DNA of 64,000 nt. It comes from Chryseobacterium sp. MYb264 (GTDB taxonomy: Bacteria > Bacteroidota > Bacteroidia > Flavobacteriales > Weeksellaceae). Below are positions 35,147 to 43,903 of the stretch, piece by piece. How positions within the stretch are numbered: the stretch's first letter is position 1; every line of letters begins with the position of its first letter. The notes under the pieces are model-generated. The model did no database searches. It was not told the DNA's origin and saw only the letters and a program-made list of their open reading frames with translations. A program made the translations under genes and the position numbers. The DNA is taken from NCBI RefSeq assembly GCF_035974275.1, contig NZ_CP142422.1, positions 3,100,001 through 3,164,000 of the forward strand. The letters are read 5' to 3'.

Positions 35147-35746
35147 TTATTTTTTAATATAATGATCTACTTTTAAAGCAAGCATTTTCGACGTTTTTGC
35201 ATAGCATTCTGCAATTCGGTCGTTATTATTTGGAATTCCAATCACATTATCGCCTGTAGCCTTAATCCCTTCAACAACCATTAAAACATTGCTTGGATTA
35301 TCTGTTTCCACAAAGCTCATTTTGGTATTTAATTGTGCAGGATCATTCATTATTCCTCCGAACCAGCCTTGATAAATCCAGGTCGGCTCAACAATTAAAG
35401 TATATTTTGTTTTTTCGAAATTGGTTGATGCTTCTATTTTAGTATTCTTATTCCATGAAGCTAAAAATTTATCCTGAAAAGTTTTAGATTTTGAATACTC
35501 CCAGTCGTTTTTCCATTTTTCTGCTTCTTCTTTTCCGCTCGATTTTTCAATATCCCCCATTCTTTCGGCGATATATTGATCTTCGCTAATTTTTTTCTTG
35601 GCAAAAGTTACCCCTTCAAATTTGAAAACAACTTTAATGAATTTTTGATCTTTCAGAAAATTATAGTCTCCCGAAATCACCTTCACTCGTTGAGCCATCA
35701 TCAACGCTGAAACGGCTAGAAATAATAGAAATAATGTTTTTTTCAT
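35147..35746 (-). CDS. Secreted protein of unknown family (paralogue 2)
   Basis: A 199-residue protein with signal peptide MKKTLFLLFLAVSALMMAQ and the same blocks as the protein at 34520: SGDYNFLKDQKFIKVVF, EEAEKWKNDWEYSKSKTFQDKF and YTLIVEPTWIYQGWFGGIMNDPAQLNTKMSFVETDNPSNVLMVVEGIK. The pair has clearly diverged but keeps length and layout. Function unknown; periplasmic by signal peptide. Located between the CoA-ligase-like gene and its paralogue. Confidence 0.7.
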   Translation of the reverse strand: MKKTLFLLFLAVSALMMAQRVKVISGDYNFLKDQKFIKVVFKFEGVTFAKKKISEDQYIAERMGDIEKSSGKEEAEKWKNDWEYSKSKTFQDKFLASWNKNTKIEASTNFEKTKYTLIVEPTWIYQGWFGGIMNDPAQLNTKMSFVETDNPSNVLMVVEGIKATGDNVIGIPNNNDRIAECYAKTSKMLALKVDHYIKK

Positions 35747-35761
35747 GGTTTGTTTTTAGTT

Positions 35762-37054
35762 TTATCTTAAATCGGTGAATGTAATCGGTTTTCTGCTGTT
35801 AGGATTAAAAACGAATTTAGACAAAACATCAAAATCAATGATTTCAATTTTTGGGCTCACCCTTAATTTTGCTCTGAAATGATCTCTCACCTCATTCACA
35901 AAGTTTTCGGAATCACTGTCTGTGCTTATTTTAATGATAATTTCATCTAACCCGATTTCATTCGACTGAATTACGATTTGATAGCACAAAATATTATTGA
36001 AATCATTCAAAATATCGTTCATCGCCGGCGGATACAAAGTCGTTCCCTTGTATTTAATCATCTGTTGTTTTCTCCCGATCACGGGTCCTAACCTCATCGT
36101 ATTTCTTCCGCATTTGCAAGGTTCGTAATGCGCTTTCACAATATCTCCCGTTTTGAATCTTAATAAAGGAAGTGCTTCAACGCCTAAAGTTGTAATCGTT
36201 AGTTCTCCACTTTCGCCTTCTTTAACGAGATTTCCTTCGTCGTCAAGAATTTCGGTGATAATTAATTCAGGATGTTGGTGACCTCCTATTTGTTCTTCGC
36301 ATTCCGTGAAAGCCGTGCTCATTTCTGTGGAAGCATAGGTTGAAAACAACTTAATATTCCACTTTTCCTTAATCTTTTGAGATAAAATATTATCTGTAAA
36401 ATCCTGATTTTTTATGCTTTCTCCGATGCAAACCGCACCATAAACGCTGGAATTTTTATAATCGATTCCATGTTTTTCGGCATAATCGATCATTTTTAAT
36501 AAAAACGACGGAACGGTAATCAAATATTTTGGTTTATATCTAAAAATAGAATCCCATTGAAGTTCCGGAATCCCAGGCCCCATTCTGACCACGCTCGCTC
36601 CCATTTTTCTTAACCCTAAAAAATAGGCAAGCCCAGCCATAAATCTTTTATCAATGGTCGTAATCATTTGCACCACATCACCTTTCTGGACTCCTGCGCA
36701 AGCAAAAGAAATCGCTTCATTATAAGCCAATCTTTCAAGATCATTGTCTGACAGTCCAAAAGTTACCGGATCTCCCAATGTTCCTGAAGTTGTGCTGTAA
36801 TCCACAATTTTATCAGGTGTGATACAGAAGAAATCGTCGTTATTCTGCTGAATATCGTTCTTTGTCGTCGTCGGGATCTTCTGTAAATCCTCCAACGTCT
36901 GAATATCCGAAATATTGATTTTATTTTCTTTGAAAAGTCTTTGATAAAAAGGGGAATAAGTTTCAAGATAAGTCAACAGTTCCTGAAGTTTTTGCTCCTG
37001 AAACTTTTTTATTTCCTGACGGTCTGATTTTTCGATTGATGGATAGAATTCCAA
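35762..37054 (-). CDS. Phenylacetate-CoA-ligase-like adenylate-forming enzyme
   Basis: A 430-residue PaaK-family AMP-forming enzyme with the ATP loop YSTTSGTLGDPVTFG (residues 86-100), STYASTEMSTAFTECEE and a Cys pair in YEPCKCGRNTMRLGPVIGRKQQMIKYKG. The start codon is TTG at 37054; no ATG occurs near the N-terminus. In flexirubin loci a ligase of this type activates the aromatic acid (such as 4-coumarate) for loading onto CoA or ACP. Together with the ammonia-lyase it would supply the starter. The substrate is inferred. Confidence 0.82.
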   Translation of the reverse strand: MEFYPSIEKSDRQEIKKFQEQKLQELLTYLETYSPFYQRLFKENKINISDIQTLEDLQKIPTTTKNDIQQNNDDFFCITPDKIVDYSTTSGTLGDPVTFGLSDNDLERLAYNEAISFACAGVQKGDVVQMITTIDKRFMAGLAYFLGLRKMGASVVRMGPGIPELQWDSIFRYKPKYLITVPSFLLKMIDYAEKHGIDYKNSSVYGAVCIGESIKNQDFTDNILSQKIKEKWNIKLFSTYASTEMSTAFTECEEQIGGHQHPELIITEILDDEGNLVKEGESGELTITTLGVEALPLLRFKTGDIVKAHYEPCKCGRNTMRLGPVIGRKQQMIKYKGTTLYPPAMNDILNDFNNILCYQIVIQSNEIGLDEIIIKISTDSDSENFVNEVRDHFRAKLRVSPKIEIIDFDVLSKFVFNPNSRKPITFTDLR

Positions 37055-37358
37055 TGGTTTTTATTTTTAAAGGACAAATTTATTTAATTAAAATTAAAAC
37101 ATTGCTTCCTCTGAAATTTTAAGCACAGATTGACACAAACTTTCACAGATGATTGTGCTTTATCTAGTTTTGAAATTTTATTTAAACGCAAAGATTTAAT
37201 TATTCGAACTTTTGAATTTAGAAAAGTAAAGGCAAATAAATTTGCTTCGCGAAGCTTGAAAATACAGCTTCATCAAATCAACTTGTTGATTCACCTTTGC
37301 TCCTTCAAATTAATCATCAACAAAATAAAACTTTGCGTTTAAATAAAAAAACAAAATA
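37055..37358. other. 300-base gap with an interspersed repeat
   Basis: No gene is seen in this gap between the CoA-ligase-like gene and the M23 gene. It holds the 163-bp repeat of 37181-37343, and, at 37122-37160, an AAGCACAGATT...TTGTGCTT inverted pair that resembles the CTCGCAGATT/CTGCGAGAG repeat family of this window. A short open frame here is a by-product of the repeat. Confidence 0.7.
37181..37343. repeat. Interspersed repeat, copy 1, with TTTAAACGCAAAG inverted ends
   Basis: TTTAAACGCAAAG at 37181-37193 and its inverse CTTTGCGTTTAAA at 37331-37343 bound an AT-rich interior containing CTTCATCAAATCAAC and CACCTTTGCTCC. The copy at 49236 has the same ends and the same interior motifs in the same order. 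No open frame fits a transposase, so it looks like a non-autonomous repeat (MITE-like or REP-like). Confidence 0.8.
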
Positions 37359-39035
37359 TTATCTCTGAAAAGTAAAAGTCTGCGTGTTTGAATTTCCTGC
37401 TGTATTGATCGTAGTTACTTTTAAAGTATGAGAACCTGAACCTTTCGGACATTTTTCATCAAAAACATAGACAAAATCATCTTTTATTCTGGCAAAACTA
37501 AGCCATTTTCCATCTAATTCTGCACGAAAAGATTCTATATCTCCGATTTTTGTGCTTCCTTTTAAACGCAATGAACTTGTAGTTACAACAGATCCTTCTT
37601 TCCAGCTTGGAGAAACGGATGGCAAACCATTATCCAATAATAATCTCGCGGTTCCGAGCCTGTTGAATTGTCCTTCTGCCCAATCGCCACTCCATTTTGG
37701 CTTGATGATATTTTTATCGCTTCCATAATTGAGTTCTATGACTGTTTTATTTTTTTCTTCATTGGATAACTTTCTATTGGGTTTTATTTTTAACGAATAA
37801 TTATCATGAACCGGAATGTATGGACTGTTTAAAATAATGGCATTTGAAACCGCTTCTGCATCCGATTTTTCAGACATATTAAAATTAACAGCATCGTAAA
37901 CTGCATTTTTGCTTAAATTGATTTCTGCATTTTCAGTTTTAATGGTTTTTGATTCGTTTGGAAAAACGGTTTTACTATTTGAAGAAACTTTTTCTGACGA
38001 ATTGTTCATCTGAACTTTCGTCGTTAATCTGCTCGTATTTCCATTAACATCTTTCAAAATAATTTCAATGTTATGAATTTCGTTGTCTGAAAGATTTATC
38101 ATTCCATTCGAACCGGAACTGTAATTCGGTAATTTCATTCCCGGCAAATTCGATAAATGCTGAATGCTCATTTTATCGCGAACAAATTTTATATAATCTA
38201 CACAACCGTTGATATAACGCGTATCATTGTAATGAATCCTGTCAATTTTAAAACTGTAAACCAATTTACCATCCATCAATAATTCTGCATCATAAATTCC
38301 CAGATTAAAACCTTGATTGGCTTTATCCACCGCTTTTATTGCAAAACTTATCTGTGGAGAATTTACCTGAATAATATTTGAAGTATAAACACTTCCCGCT
38401 TTTTTCACCACAATTCCATTCGCACCGGGCTCATACGTGCTAAAACGACGATCATACCAATACAATCCACTGATAATCGGAGCAATTCCATCGGGAATAT
38501 TGAAACCAAAAAGCAAAGGATTGATACATTCTTCCGTTTTGGTATCCCGAATCTCAAAATGTAAATGTGGCCCTGCTGAACCTCCTGTATTTCCGCTCAA
38601 AGCAATCAATTGTCCTTTCGTTACAGGAAACTGATTGGGTGAAAAGCTGATATCCTGTTCCCATTTTTCGTCTTTGTACTGTTGATTTTTTACGTATTCA
38701 TCGAGTTTGTCGAAATATTTATTCAAATGAGCATAAACCGTAGTGTAACCATTTGGATGAGTGATATAAACTGCATTTCCGAAACCGTAACGTTCTACTT
38801 TTATTCGGCTTACATAACCATCTGCAGCGGCAACGACGGATAAGTTTTCCTGACTATTGGTTCGAATATCTAATCCCATGTGAAAATGGTTGGAACGGAC
38901 TGCACCGAAATTCGCAGCGAGATTAATGGGAATGTTTAAAGGATTTCTGAAATAGCCTTGTGGATAATTTTGGGCAAATGCTGTCATGCTACTCATTAAA
39001 CAAACAACAACGATTAGTCGGAGAAAGATTTTCAT
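37359..39035 (-). CDS. M23/LytM-family peptidase, secreted
   Basis: A 558-residue protein with a signal peptide (cleaved near AFAQ, residue 22). The LytM domain has NHFHMGLD with His52 and Asp56 and, later, the second zinc motif SAGPHLHFEIRD, so the zinc site is complete. The C-terminal 300 residues are beta-rich, with FNLGIYDAELLMDG and a final Ig-like part. It probably cleaves peptidoglycan cross-bridges or acts as a regulator of envelope growth. It is the left end of the housekeeping part, downstream of a repeat-containing gap. Confidence 0.88.
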   Translation of the reverse strand: MKIFLRLIVVVCLMSSMTAFAQNYPQGYFRNPLNIPINLAANFGAVRSNHFHMGLDIRTNSQENLSVVAAADGYVSRIKVERYGFGNAVYITHPNGYTTVYAHLNKYFDKLDEYVKNQQYKDEKWEQDISFSPNQFPVTKGQLIALSGNTGGSAGPHLHFEIRDTKTEECINPLLFGFNIPDGIAPIISGLYWYDRRFSTYEPGANGIVVKKAGSVYTSNIIQVNSPQISFAIKAVDKANQGFNLGIYDAELLMDGKLVYSFKIDRIHYNDTRYINGCVDYIKFVRDKMSIQHLSNLPGMKLPNYSSGSNGMINLSDNEIHNIEIILKDVNGNTSRLTTKVQMNNSSEKVSSNSKTVFPNESKTIKTENAEINLSKNAVYDAVNFNMSEKSDAEAVSNAIILNSPYIPVHDNYSLKIKPNRKLSNEEKNKTVIELNYGSDKNIIKPKWSGDWAEGQFNRLGTARLLLDNGLPSVSPSWKEGSVVTTSSLRLKGSTKIGDIESFRAELDGKWLSFARIKDDFVYVFDEKCPKGSGSHTLKVTTINTAGNSNTQTFTFQR

Positions 39036-39467
39036 GCAAATGGTTTTAAGTGTTATTTTAAAATTACGAAAATTTCTTTTTATGTCCCACGGATTTCTCA
39101 GATTTTCACAGATGATCGCTTTAAAAATCTGAGTAATCTGCTCAAATCTGCGAGAGAATATTTTAAGTTTGGGTTAAAACCAAATTCAAACCCATTATTT
39201 TGAAAGCGGACTAAAGTCCGCTCCTATTGATCCGCCACTTGGCAAAAATATGTGGTATTTGTGAAAACATTAGTGCTATTTGTGTTTAAAATTCAATTCA
39301 AAAAACCGATTTTTCACGATACATAATTCACAAAAAAATAATCTCAACATTTATATTTCTGAAACAGAACTTTTTAATAGGAAATATCAAAATAAAACAT
39401 ATATTATAAACCGACAAATTTTAGTAAATTTGCCAACTTAATTAATCAACGATATTGAGATATTACA
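39036..39467. other. 430-base gap with several short inverted repeats
   Basis: No gene is visible. It holds AGCGGACT-AA-AGTCCGCT at 39205-39222 (perfect 8-bp arms), a TCTGAG...CTGCTCAAATCTGCGAGAGA stretch (about 39120-39160) related to the repeat upstream of trpS, and at 39245-39290 a GTGGTATTTGTG...TAGTGCTATTTGTGTTT segment related to the repeats that flank the GxxExxY gene. TAAATTTG at 39425-39432, about 35 bases before ileS, fits a -7 box but lacks a clear TTTG partner. Confidence 0.6.
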
Positions 39468-42400
39468 ATGAGCCAATTTAAAGAATACAAAAACCTCAAC
39501 CTTATTGACGTAGCAGAGAATGTAGCGGAATTTTGGAAACAAAATAAAACTTTCAATAAAAGTGTTGAGATTCGTGAGGGGCAACCTGAGTTTGTTTTTT
39601 ATGAAGGTCCGCCTTCAGCAAACGGTATGCCCGGAATTCACCACGTAATGGCCAGAGCGTTGAAGGATATTTTCTGTCGTTATCAGACCCAGAACGGAAA
39701 ACAGGTTTTCCGTAAAGCGGGTTGGGATACACACGGACTTCCGGTAGAGCTTGGCGTGGAAAAGGAATTAGGAATCACTAAAGAAGATATTGGCAAAAAG
39801 ATTTCAATTGAAGATTACAACAAAGCTTGTCGTGAAGCGGTAATGCGTTATACAGACGTTTGGAACAACCTTACCGAGAAAATCGGGTATTGGGTTGATC
39901 TTGAAGATCCGTATATCACGTACAAATCAAAATACATGGAGACGGTTTGGTGGTTGTTGAAGCAATTGTATGATAAAGGATTATTGTACAAAGGATATAC
40001 TATCCAGCCTTATTCTCCAAAAGCAGGAACTGGACTTTCTTCACATGAAGTAAACCAGCCGGGCGCTTACCGTGATGTTTCTGATACAACAGTGGTTGCT
40101 CAGTTTAAAACATTACCGGAAACATTACCTTCATTTTTACAAGGTTTTGGAGAGGTACATTTCTTGGCTTGGACGACAACTCCCTGGACGTTGCCTTCTA
40201 ACACCGCTTTGACAGTAGGTCCGAAAATCGATTATGTTTTAGTTAAAACTTTCAATCAATATACTTTTGAACCAATCAATGTTGTTTTGGCTAAAGCTTT
40301 GGTTGGAAAACAGTTTGCTAAAAAATATGCTGAAGGAACAGAGGAAGATTTTGCAAATTACACACCTGAAATAAAGGTTATTCCTTACCAAATTTTAGCA
40401 GAATTCAAAGGAGCTGATGTGGTTGGAATTAAATATGAGCAGTTATTACAATACGCTCTTCCTTATCAAAATCCTGAAAATGCGTTCAGAGTAATTTCCG
40501 GAGATTTTGTGACGACGGAAGACGGAACAGGTATCGTTCACACCGCGCCGACTTTTGGTGCTGATGATGCTAAAGTAGCAAAAGAAGCTCAGCCTGAAGT
40601 TCCGCCAATGTTGGTTTTAGATGAAAATAAAAACCCAATCCCGTTAGTAGATTTACAGGGAAGATTTTTATCTATCGTAAGCGACGAAATCTACGGTTTT
40701 GCCAATGAATATGTAAAAGGAGAATACCTTAGCGAAGAAGAAAAAAATACTGAATTAAATATTCAGAAAGAAAATTTAAAGTCAATCATTGCAGATTTGA
40801 AAGCTTATCTTTCTGTAGATGAAAGAATTGCTTTAAAATTAAGAAAAGAAAATAAAGCTTTTAAAGTAGAAAAATACGTTCACAGTTATCCACACAGCTG
40901 GAGAACAGATGAGCCTTTATTATATTATCCGCTGGATTCTTGGTTTGTGAAAATGACTTCATTGAGAAGCCGTTTAGTAGAACTGAATGAAACAATTAAC
41001 TGGAAGCCGAAATCAACCGGAGAAGGACGTTTCGCGAACTGGTTAGAAAACGTAAACGACTGGAACCTTTCCCGTTCAAGATATTGGGGAATTCCTTTAC
41101 CGATCTGGAGAACAGAAGATTTGAAGGAAGAAAAAATCATCGGTTCTGTTGAAGAAATATACAACGAAATTGAAAAATCGATTGCAGCAGGATTCATGAC
41201 AGAAAATCCATTCAAAGATTTTGAAATCGGAAATATGTCTGAGGAAAATTATGCTTTGGTTGATCTTCACAAAAATATTGTTGATCAAGTAATTTTAGTT
41301 TCAGATTCAGGAAGAGCAATGAAGCGTGAAAGCGATCTGATCGACGTTTGGTTCGATTCAGGTTCAATGCCTTATGCGCAGTTGCACTATCCTTTTGAGA
41401 ATAAAGAATTAATAGACAATAATAAAGCTTTCCCGGCAGATTTCATTGCAGAAGGAGTTGATCAGACTCGTGGTTGGTTCTACACGCTTCACGCAATCGG
41501 AACGGCAGTTTTTGATTCAGTTGCTTATAAAAATGTAATGAGTAACGGACTTGTTTTAGATAAAAACGGCGTGAAAATGTCAAAATCCAAAGGAAATGGA
41601 ATTGATCCTTTTGAAACATTAGCCGTTTACGGACCGGATGCTACGCGTTGGTACATGGTTTCGAATGCGAATCCGTGGGAAAACCTGAAATTCGACATTG
41701 AAGGAATTGATGAAACGAGAAGAAAATTCTTCGGAACGTTATATAATACGTATTCATTCTTTGCTTTGTATGCAAACGTTGACGGATTCAATTATTCTGA
41801 AAAAGAAGTTGAAAACAGACCAGAAATCGACCGATGGATTTTGTCTGAATTAAACTTATTAATTAAAGAAGTTAAGGCATTCTACGAAGATTACGAACCG
41901 ACAAGAGTGGCAAGAGCGATCAACACTTTTGTGAACGATAATTTATCCAACTGGTACGTAAGATTGTGCAGAAGACGTTTCTGGAAAGGAGATTATTCTG
42001 AAGATAAGATCTCGGCTTACCAGACTTTATACACTTGTCTTGAAACTGTTGCCAAATTATCGGCGCCAATCGCTCCGTTCTTTATGGATCAGTTGTATCA
42101 GGATTTAAATAAAGTAACAGGAAAAGACACTGCGGAATCTATTCACTTAACAGATTTCCCGGTTGCAGATGAAAGTTTAATTGATACCGATTTGGTTGAA
42201 AAAACGCATTTAGCACAGAACATTACAAGTATGGTTTTCTCTTTGAGAAAGAAAGAAAACGTAAAAGTTCGTCAACCGTTGCAAAAGGTGTTAATTCCCG
42301 TTTTGGATAAGAAAACAGAAGAGCAGATTTCTGCGGTTTCAGAATTGATCAAACAGGAAGTAAATGTTAAAGAAATTCAGTTAATCAATGCTGAAGAAGC

Positions 42401-42923
42401 GGCAGATTTAATTGTAAAACAGATCAAACCGAATTTCAAAGCGCTTGGTCCTAAATTAGGAAAAGACATGAAAACGGTTGGAGGTGAAATTGCCAACTTT
42501 AAAGCAGAACAGATTTCCACCTTAGAAAAAGAAGGAAAAATTGACGTTCAGGGATACGAAATTACACTAAACGATGTGGAAATTTCAACAAAAGATATTC
42601 CGGGATGGACCGTAACTTCTGACGGGAAAACAACTGTGGCATTAGATTTGAAGCTAACAGATGAATTAAAATCTGAAGGGATTGCAAGAGAATTTATCAA
42701 CAGAGTTCAAAACCTGAGAAAAGACAAAGATTTTGAATTAACTGACAGAATAAACATCACATTGGAAGAAAGCTCTCCATTCCTGAATGACATCAGGAAA
42801 AATGAGGAATATATTTCGTCCGAAGTCTTGTCAAGTAAAATAGAAATTGTATCTTCACTTTCAAATTTTAACGAAATCGAAATAGATGAGGTTAATTTTA
42901 AGATAAATGTTGAAAAAAATTAA
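39468..42923 (+). CDS. ileS: Isoleucyl-tRNA synthetase with a GIHH signature
   Basis: A 1151-residue class I synthetase of the long, eukaryote-like (IleRS2) type. The signature motif that is HIGH or HxGH in most class I enzymes reads PSANGMPGIHHVMARA here, with Gly56-Ile-His58-His59, that is, positions one and three swapped. The second signature GVKMSKSKGNGIDP is normal. The editing and anticodon-binding parts are present by length. It charges tRNA-Ile. The GxHH form of IleRS2 is reported to give very high resistance to mupirocin, so natural resistance is plausible; this is not shown by sequence alone. Followed by the DksA-like gene at 42983. Confidence 0.95.
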   Translation: MSQFKEYKNLNLIDVAENVAEFWKQNKTFNKSVEIREGQPEFVFYEGPPSANGMPGIHHVMARALKDIFCRYQTQNGKQVFRKAGWDTHGLPVELGVEKELGITKEDIGKKISIEDYNKACREAVMRYTDVWNNLTEKIGYWVDLEDPYITYKSKYMETVWWLLKQLYDKGLLYKGYTIQPYSPKAGTGLSSHEVNQPGAYRDVSDTTVVAQFKTLPETLPSFLQGFGEVHFLAWTTTPWTLPSNTALTVGPKIDYVLVKTFNQYTFEPINVVLAKALVGKQFAKKYAEGTEEDFANYTPEIKVIPYQILAEFKGADVVGIKYEQLLQYALPYQNPENAFRVISGDFVTTEDGTGIVHTAPTFGADDAKVAKEAQPEVPPMLVLDENKNPIPLVDLQGRFLSIVSDEIYGFANEYVKGEYLSEEEKNTELNIQKENLKSIIADLKAYLSVDERIALKLRKENKAFKVEKYVHSYPHSWRTDEPLLYYPLDSWFVKMTSLRSRLVELNETINWKPKSTGEGRFANWLENVNDWNLSRSRYWGIPLPIWRTEDLKEEKIIGSVEEIYNEIEKSIAAGFMTENPFKDFEIGNMSEENYALVDLHKNIVDQVILVSDSGRAMKRESDLIDVWFDSGSMPYAQLHYPFENKELIDNNKAFPADFIAEGVDQTRGWFYTLHAIGTAVFDSVAYKNVMSNGLVLDKNGVKMSKSKGNGIDPFETLAVYGPDATRWYMVSNANPWENLKFDIEGIDETRRKFFGTLYNTYSFFALYANVDGFNYSEKEVENRPEIDRWILSELNLLIKEVKAFYEDYEPTRVARAINTFVNDNLSNWYVRLCRRRFWKGDYSEDKISAYQTLYTCLETVAKLSAPIAPFFMDQLYQDLNKVTGKDTAESIHLTDFPVADESLIDTDLVEKTHLAQNITSMVFSLRKKENVKVRQPLQKVLIPVLDKKTEEQISAVSELIKQEVNVKEIQLINAEEAADLIVKQIKPNFKALGPKLGKDMKTVGGEIANFKAEQISTLEKEGKIDVQGYEITLNDVEISTKDIPGWTVTSDGKTTVALDLKLTDELKSEGIAREFINRVQNLRKDKDFELTDRINITLEESSPFLNDIRKNEEYISSEVLSSKIEIVSSLSNFNEIEIDEVNFKINVEKN

Positions 42924-42982
42924 CATATAGTTATTGTTTTTCAAATTCCATTTCATAATTTTATTAAAAAACAGAAACGAAC

Positions 42983-43363
42983 ATGTCAGACGAAAGAGTA
43001 AGATATAGTGATGCTGATTTACAAGAGTTTAAAGCAGTCATCAAAGAAAAAATAGAGAAAGCAGAGAACGATTTAAAACTGATCAGAGAAAGTTTTATCA
43101 ACGACCAGAATAATGGAACAGATGATACTTCTCCCACATTTAAAGCGTTTGAAGAAGGTGCTGAAACTTTAAGTAAAGAGCAGAACTCTATTTTAGCGGG
43201 AAGGCAGGAGAAATTCGTACGTGATTTGAAGAATGCTTTGATAAGAATTGAAAACAAAACGTATGGTGTTTGCAGAGTAACAGGTAAGCTGATTCCTAAA
43301 GAAAGGCTATTGGCTGTTCCACACGCTACCTTAAGCATTGAAGCGAAAAATATGCAGAAATAA
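42983..43363 (+). CDS. DksA/TraR-like protein with a reduced zinc finger
   Basis: A 126-residue protein with a coiled-coil-like N-terminus (KAVIKEKIEKAENDLKLIRESF) and a finger region YGVCRVTGKLIPKERLLAVPHATLSIEAKN. Canonical DksA/TraR fingers have four Cys (CxxC...CxxC); here only one remains, the second is Thr and the C-terminal pair is missing. It would therefore not bind Zn as usual, like zinc-free DksA paralogues in other bacteria. It may modulate RNA polymerase. It follows ileS on the same strand and has a hairpin terminator after it. Confidence 0.82.
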   Translation: MSDERVRYSDADLQEFKAVIKEKIEKAENDLKLIRESFINDQNNGTDDTSPTFKAFEEGAETLSKEQNSILAGRQEKFVRDLKNALIRIENKTYGVCRVTGKLIPKERLLAVPHATLSIEAKNMQK

Positions 43364-43386
43364 CCGCAAGGTTAGTTAAAATAATC

Positions 43387-43433
43387 TTTGGTTTATATCG
43401 TATTTCATGAAATACTTTATAAACCAAATTTTT
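43387..43433 (+). terminator. Intrinsic terminator after the DksA-like gene
   Basis: TTTGGTTTATA (43387-43397) pairs with TATAAACCAAA (43418-43428), with GTATTTCATGAAATAC as inner hairpin, then a TTTTT run. It lies about 25 bases past the stop codon at 43363. Confidence 0.8.
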
Positions 43434-43444
43434 AATATATACCC

Positions 43445-43690
43445 ATGAGCGAATTATTAGTTTTAATCATTATCATTATTGTAATTTTGGGATTTTTCAA
43501 CAGAGAACGGATCAAAAACAGATTCTTTCCCAATGAAAAAAGAAATTATACCATAGATGATCAGTTTAATTCTGATAAACGCGAAAGGGAGAAAGAAATA
43601 GACGGGCTTTTAAGCAAAATGGGCAAGAACGGAGTGAATGATTTGTCCGCAAAAGACAGGAAGAGACTCGATGAATTGTCCAAAAAGTAA
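43445..43690 (+). CDS. Small membrane-anchored protein with a DUF6576-like tail
   Basis: An 81-residue protein: membrane helix LLVLIIIIIVILGFF (residues 4-18), a basic stretch, and KEIDGLLSKMGKNGVNDLSAKDRKRLDELSKK. The ending resembles the short C-terminal domain (DUF6576) found on rhomboid proteases of Bacteroidota, here without the rhomboid. Two further small genes and lspA follow closely, so it is part of a small operon. Function unknown. Confidence 0.7.
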   Translation: MSELLVLIIIIIVILGFFNRERIKNRFFPNEKRNYTIDDQFNSDKREREKEIDGLLSKMGKNGVNDLSAKDRKRLDELSKK

Positions 43691-43708
43691 AAAATTAATT
43701 ATATAAAG

Positions 43709-43903
43709 ATGGAGGCATTAATTGTACACCCAAAGAACCAAATGGAGCTGAATGCACTGAAAAGTGTGATGAAAGACATGGGAATTCGTTACGAAAAATT
43801 TCATACACGAGGAGCAAAAACCCAAAATTTCGAGCCAAGGACTCCCACTAAAAAAGAAAATACTCGGAAAAACTTCAAAGACAAACCAAAGACGAACCTG
43901 TAA
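43709..43903 (+). CDS. Small DUF2683-like protein
   Basis: A 64-residue protein with MEALIVHPKNQMELNALKSVMKDMGIRYEKF, the pattern of the DUF2683 family of small Bacteroidota proteins, often antitoxin-like, followed by a basic tail. No toxin gene is next to it here. Its stop overlaps the lspA start (TAATG), so it is translated with lspA. Confidence 0.7.
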   Translation: MEALIVHPKNQMELNALKSVMKDMGIRYEKFHTRGAKTQNFEPRTPTKKENTRKNFKDKPKTNL

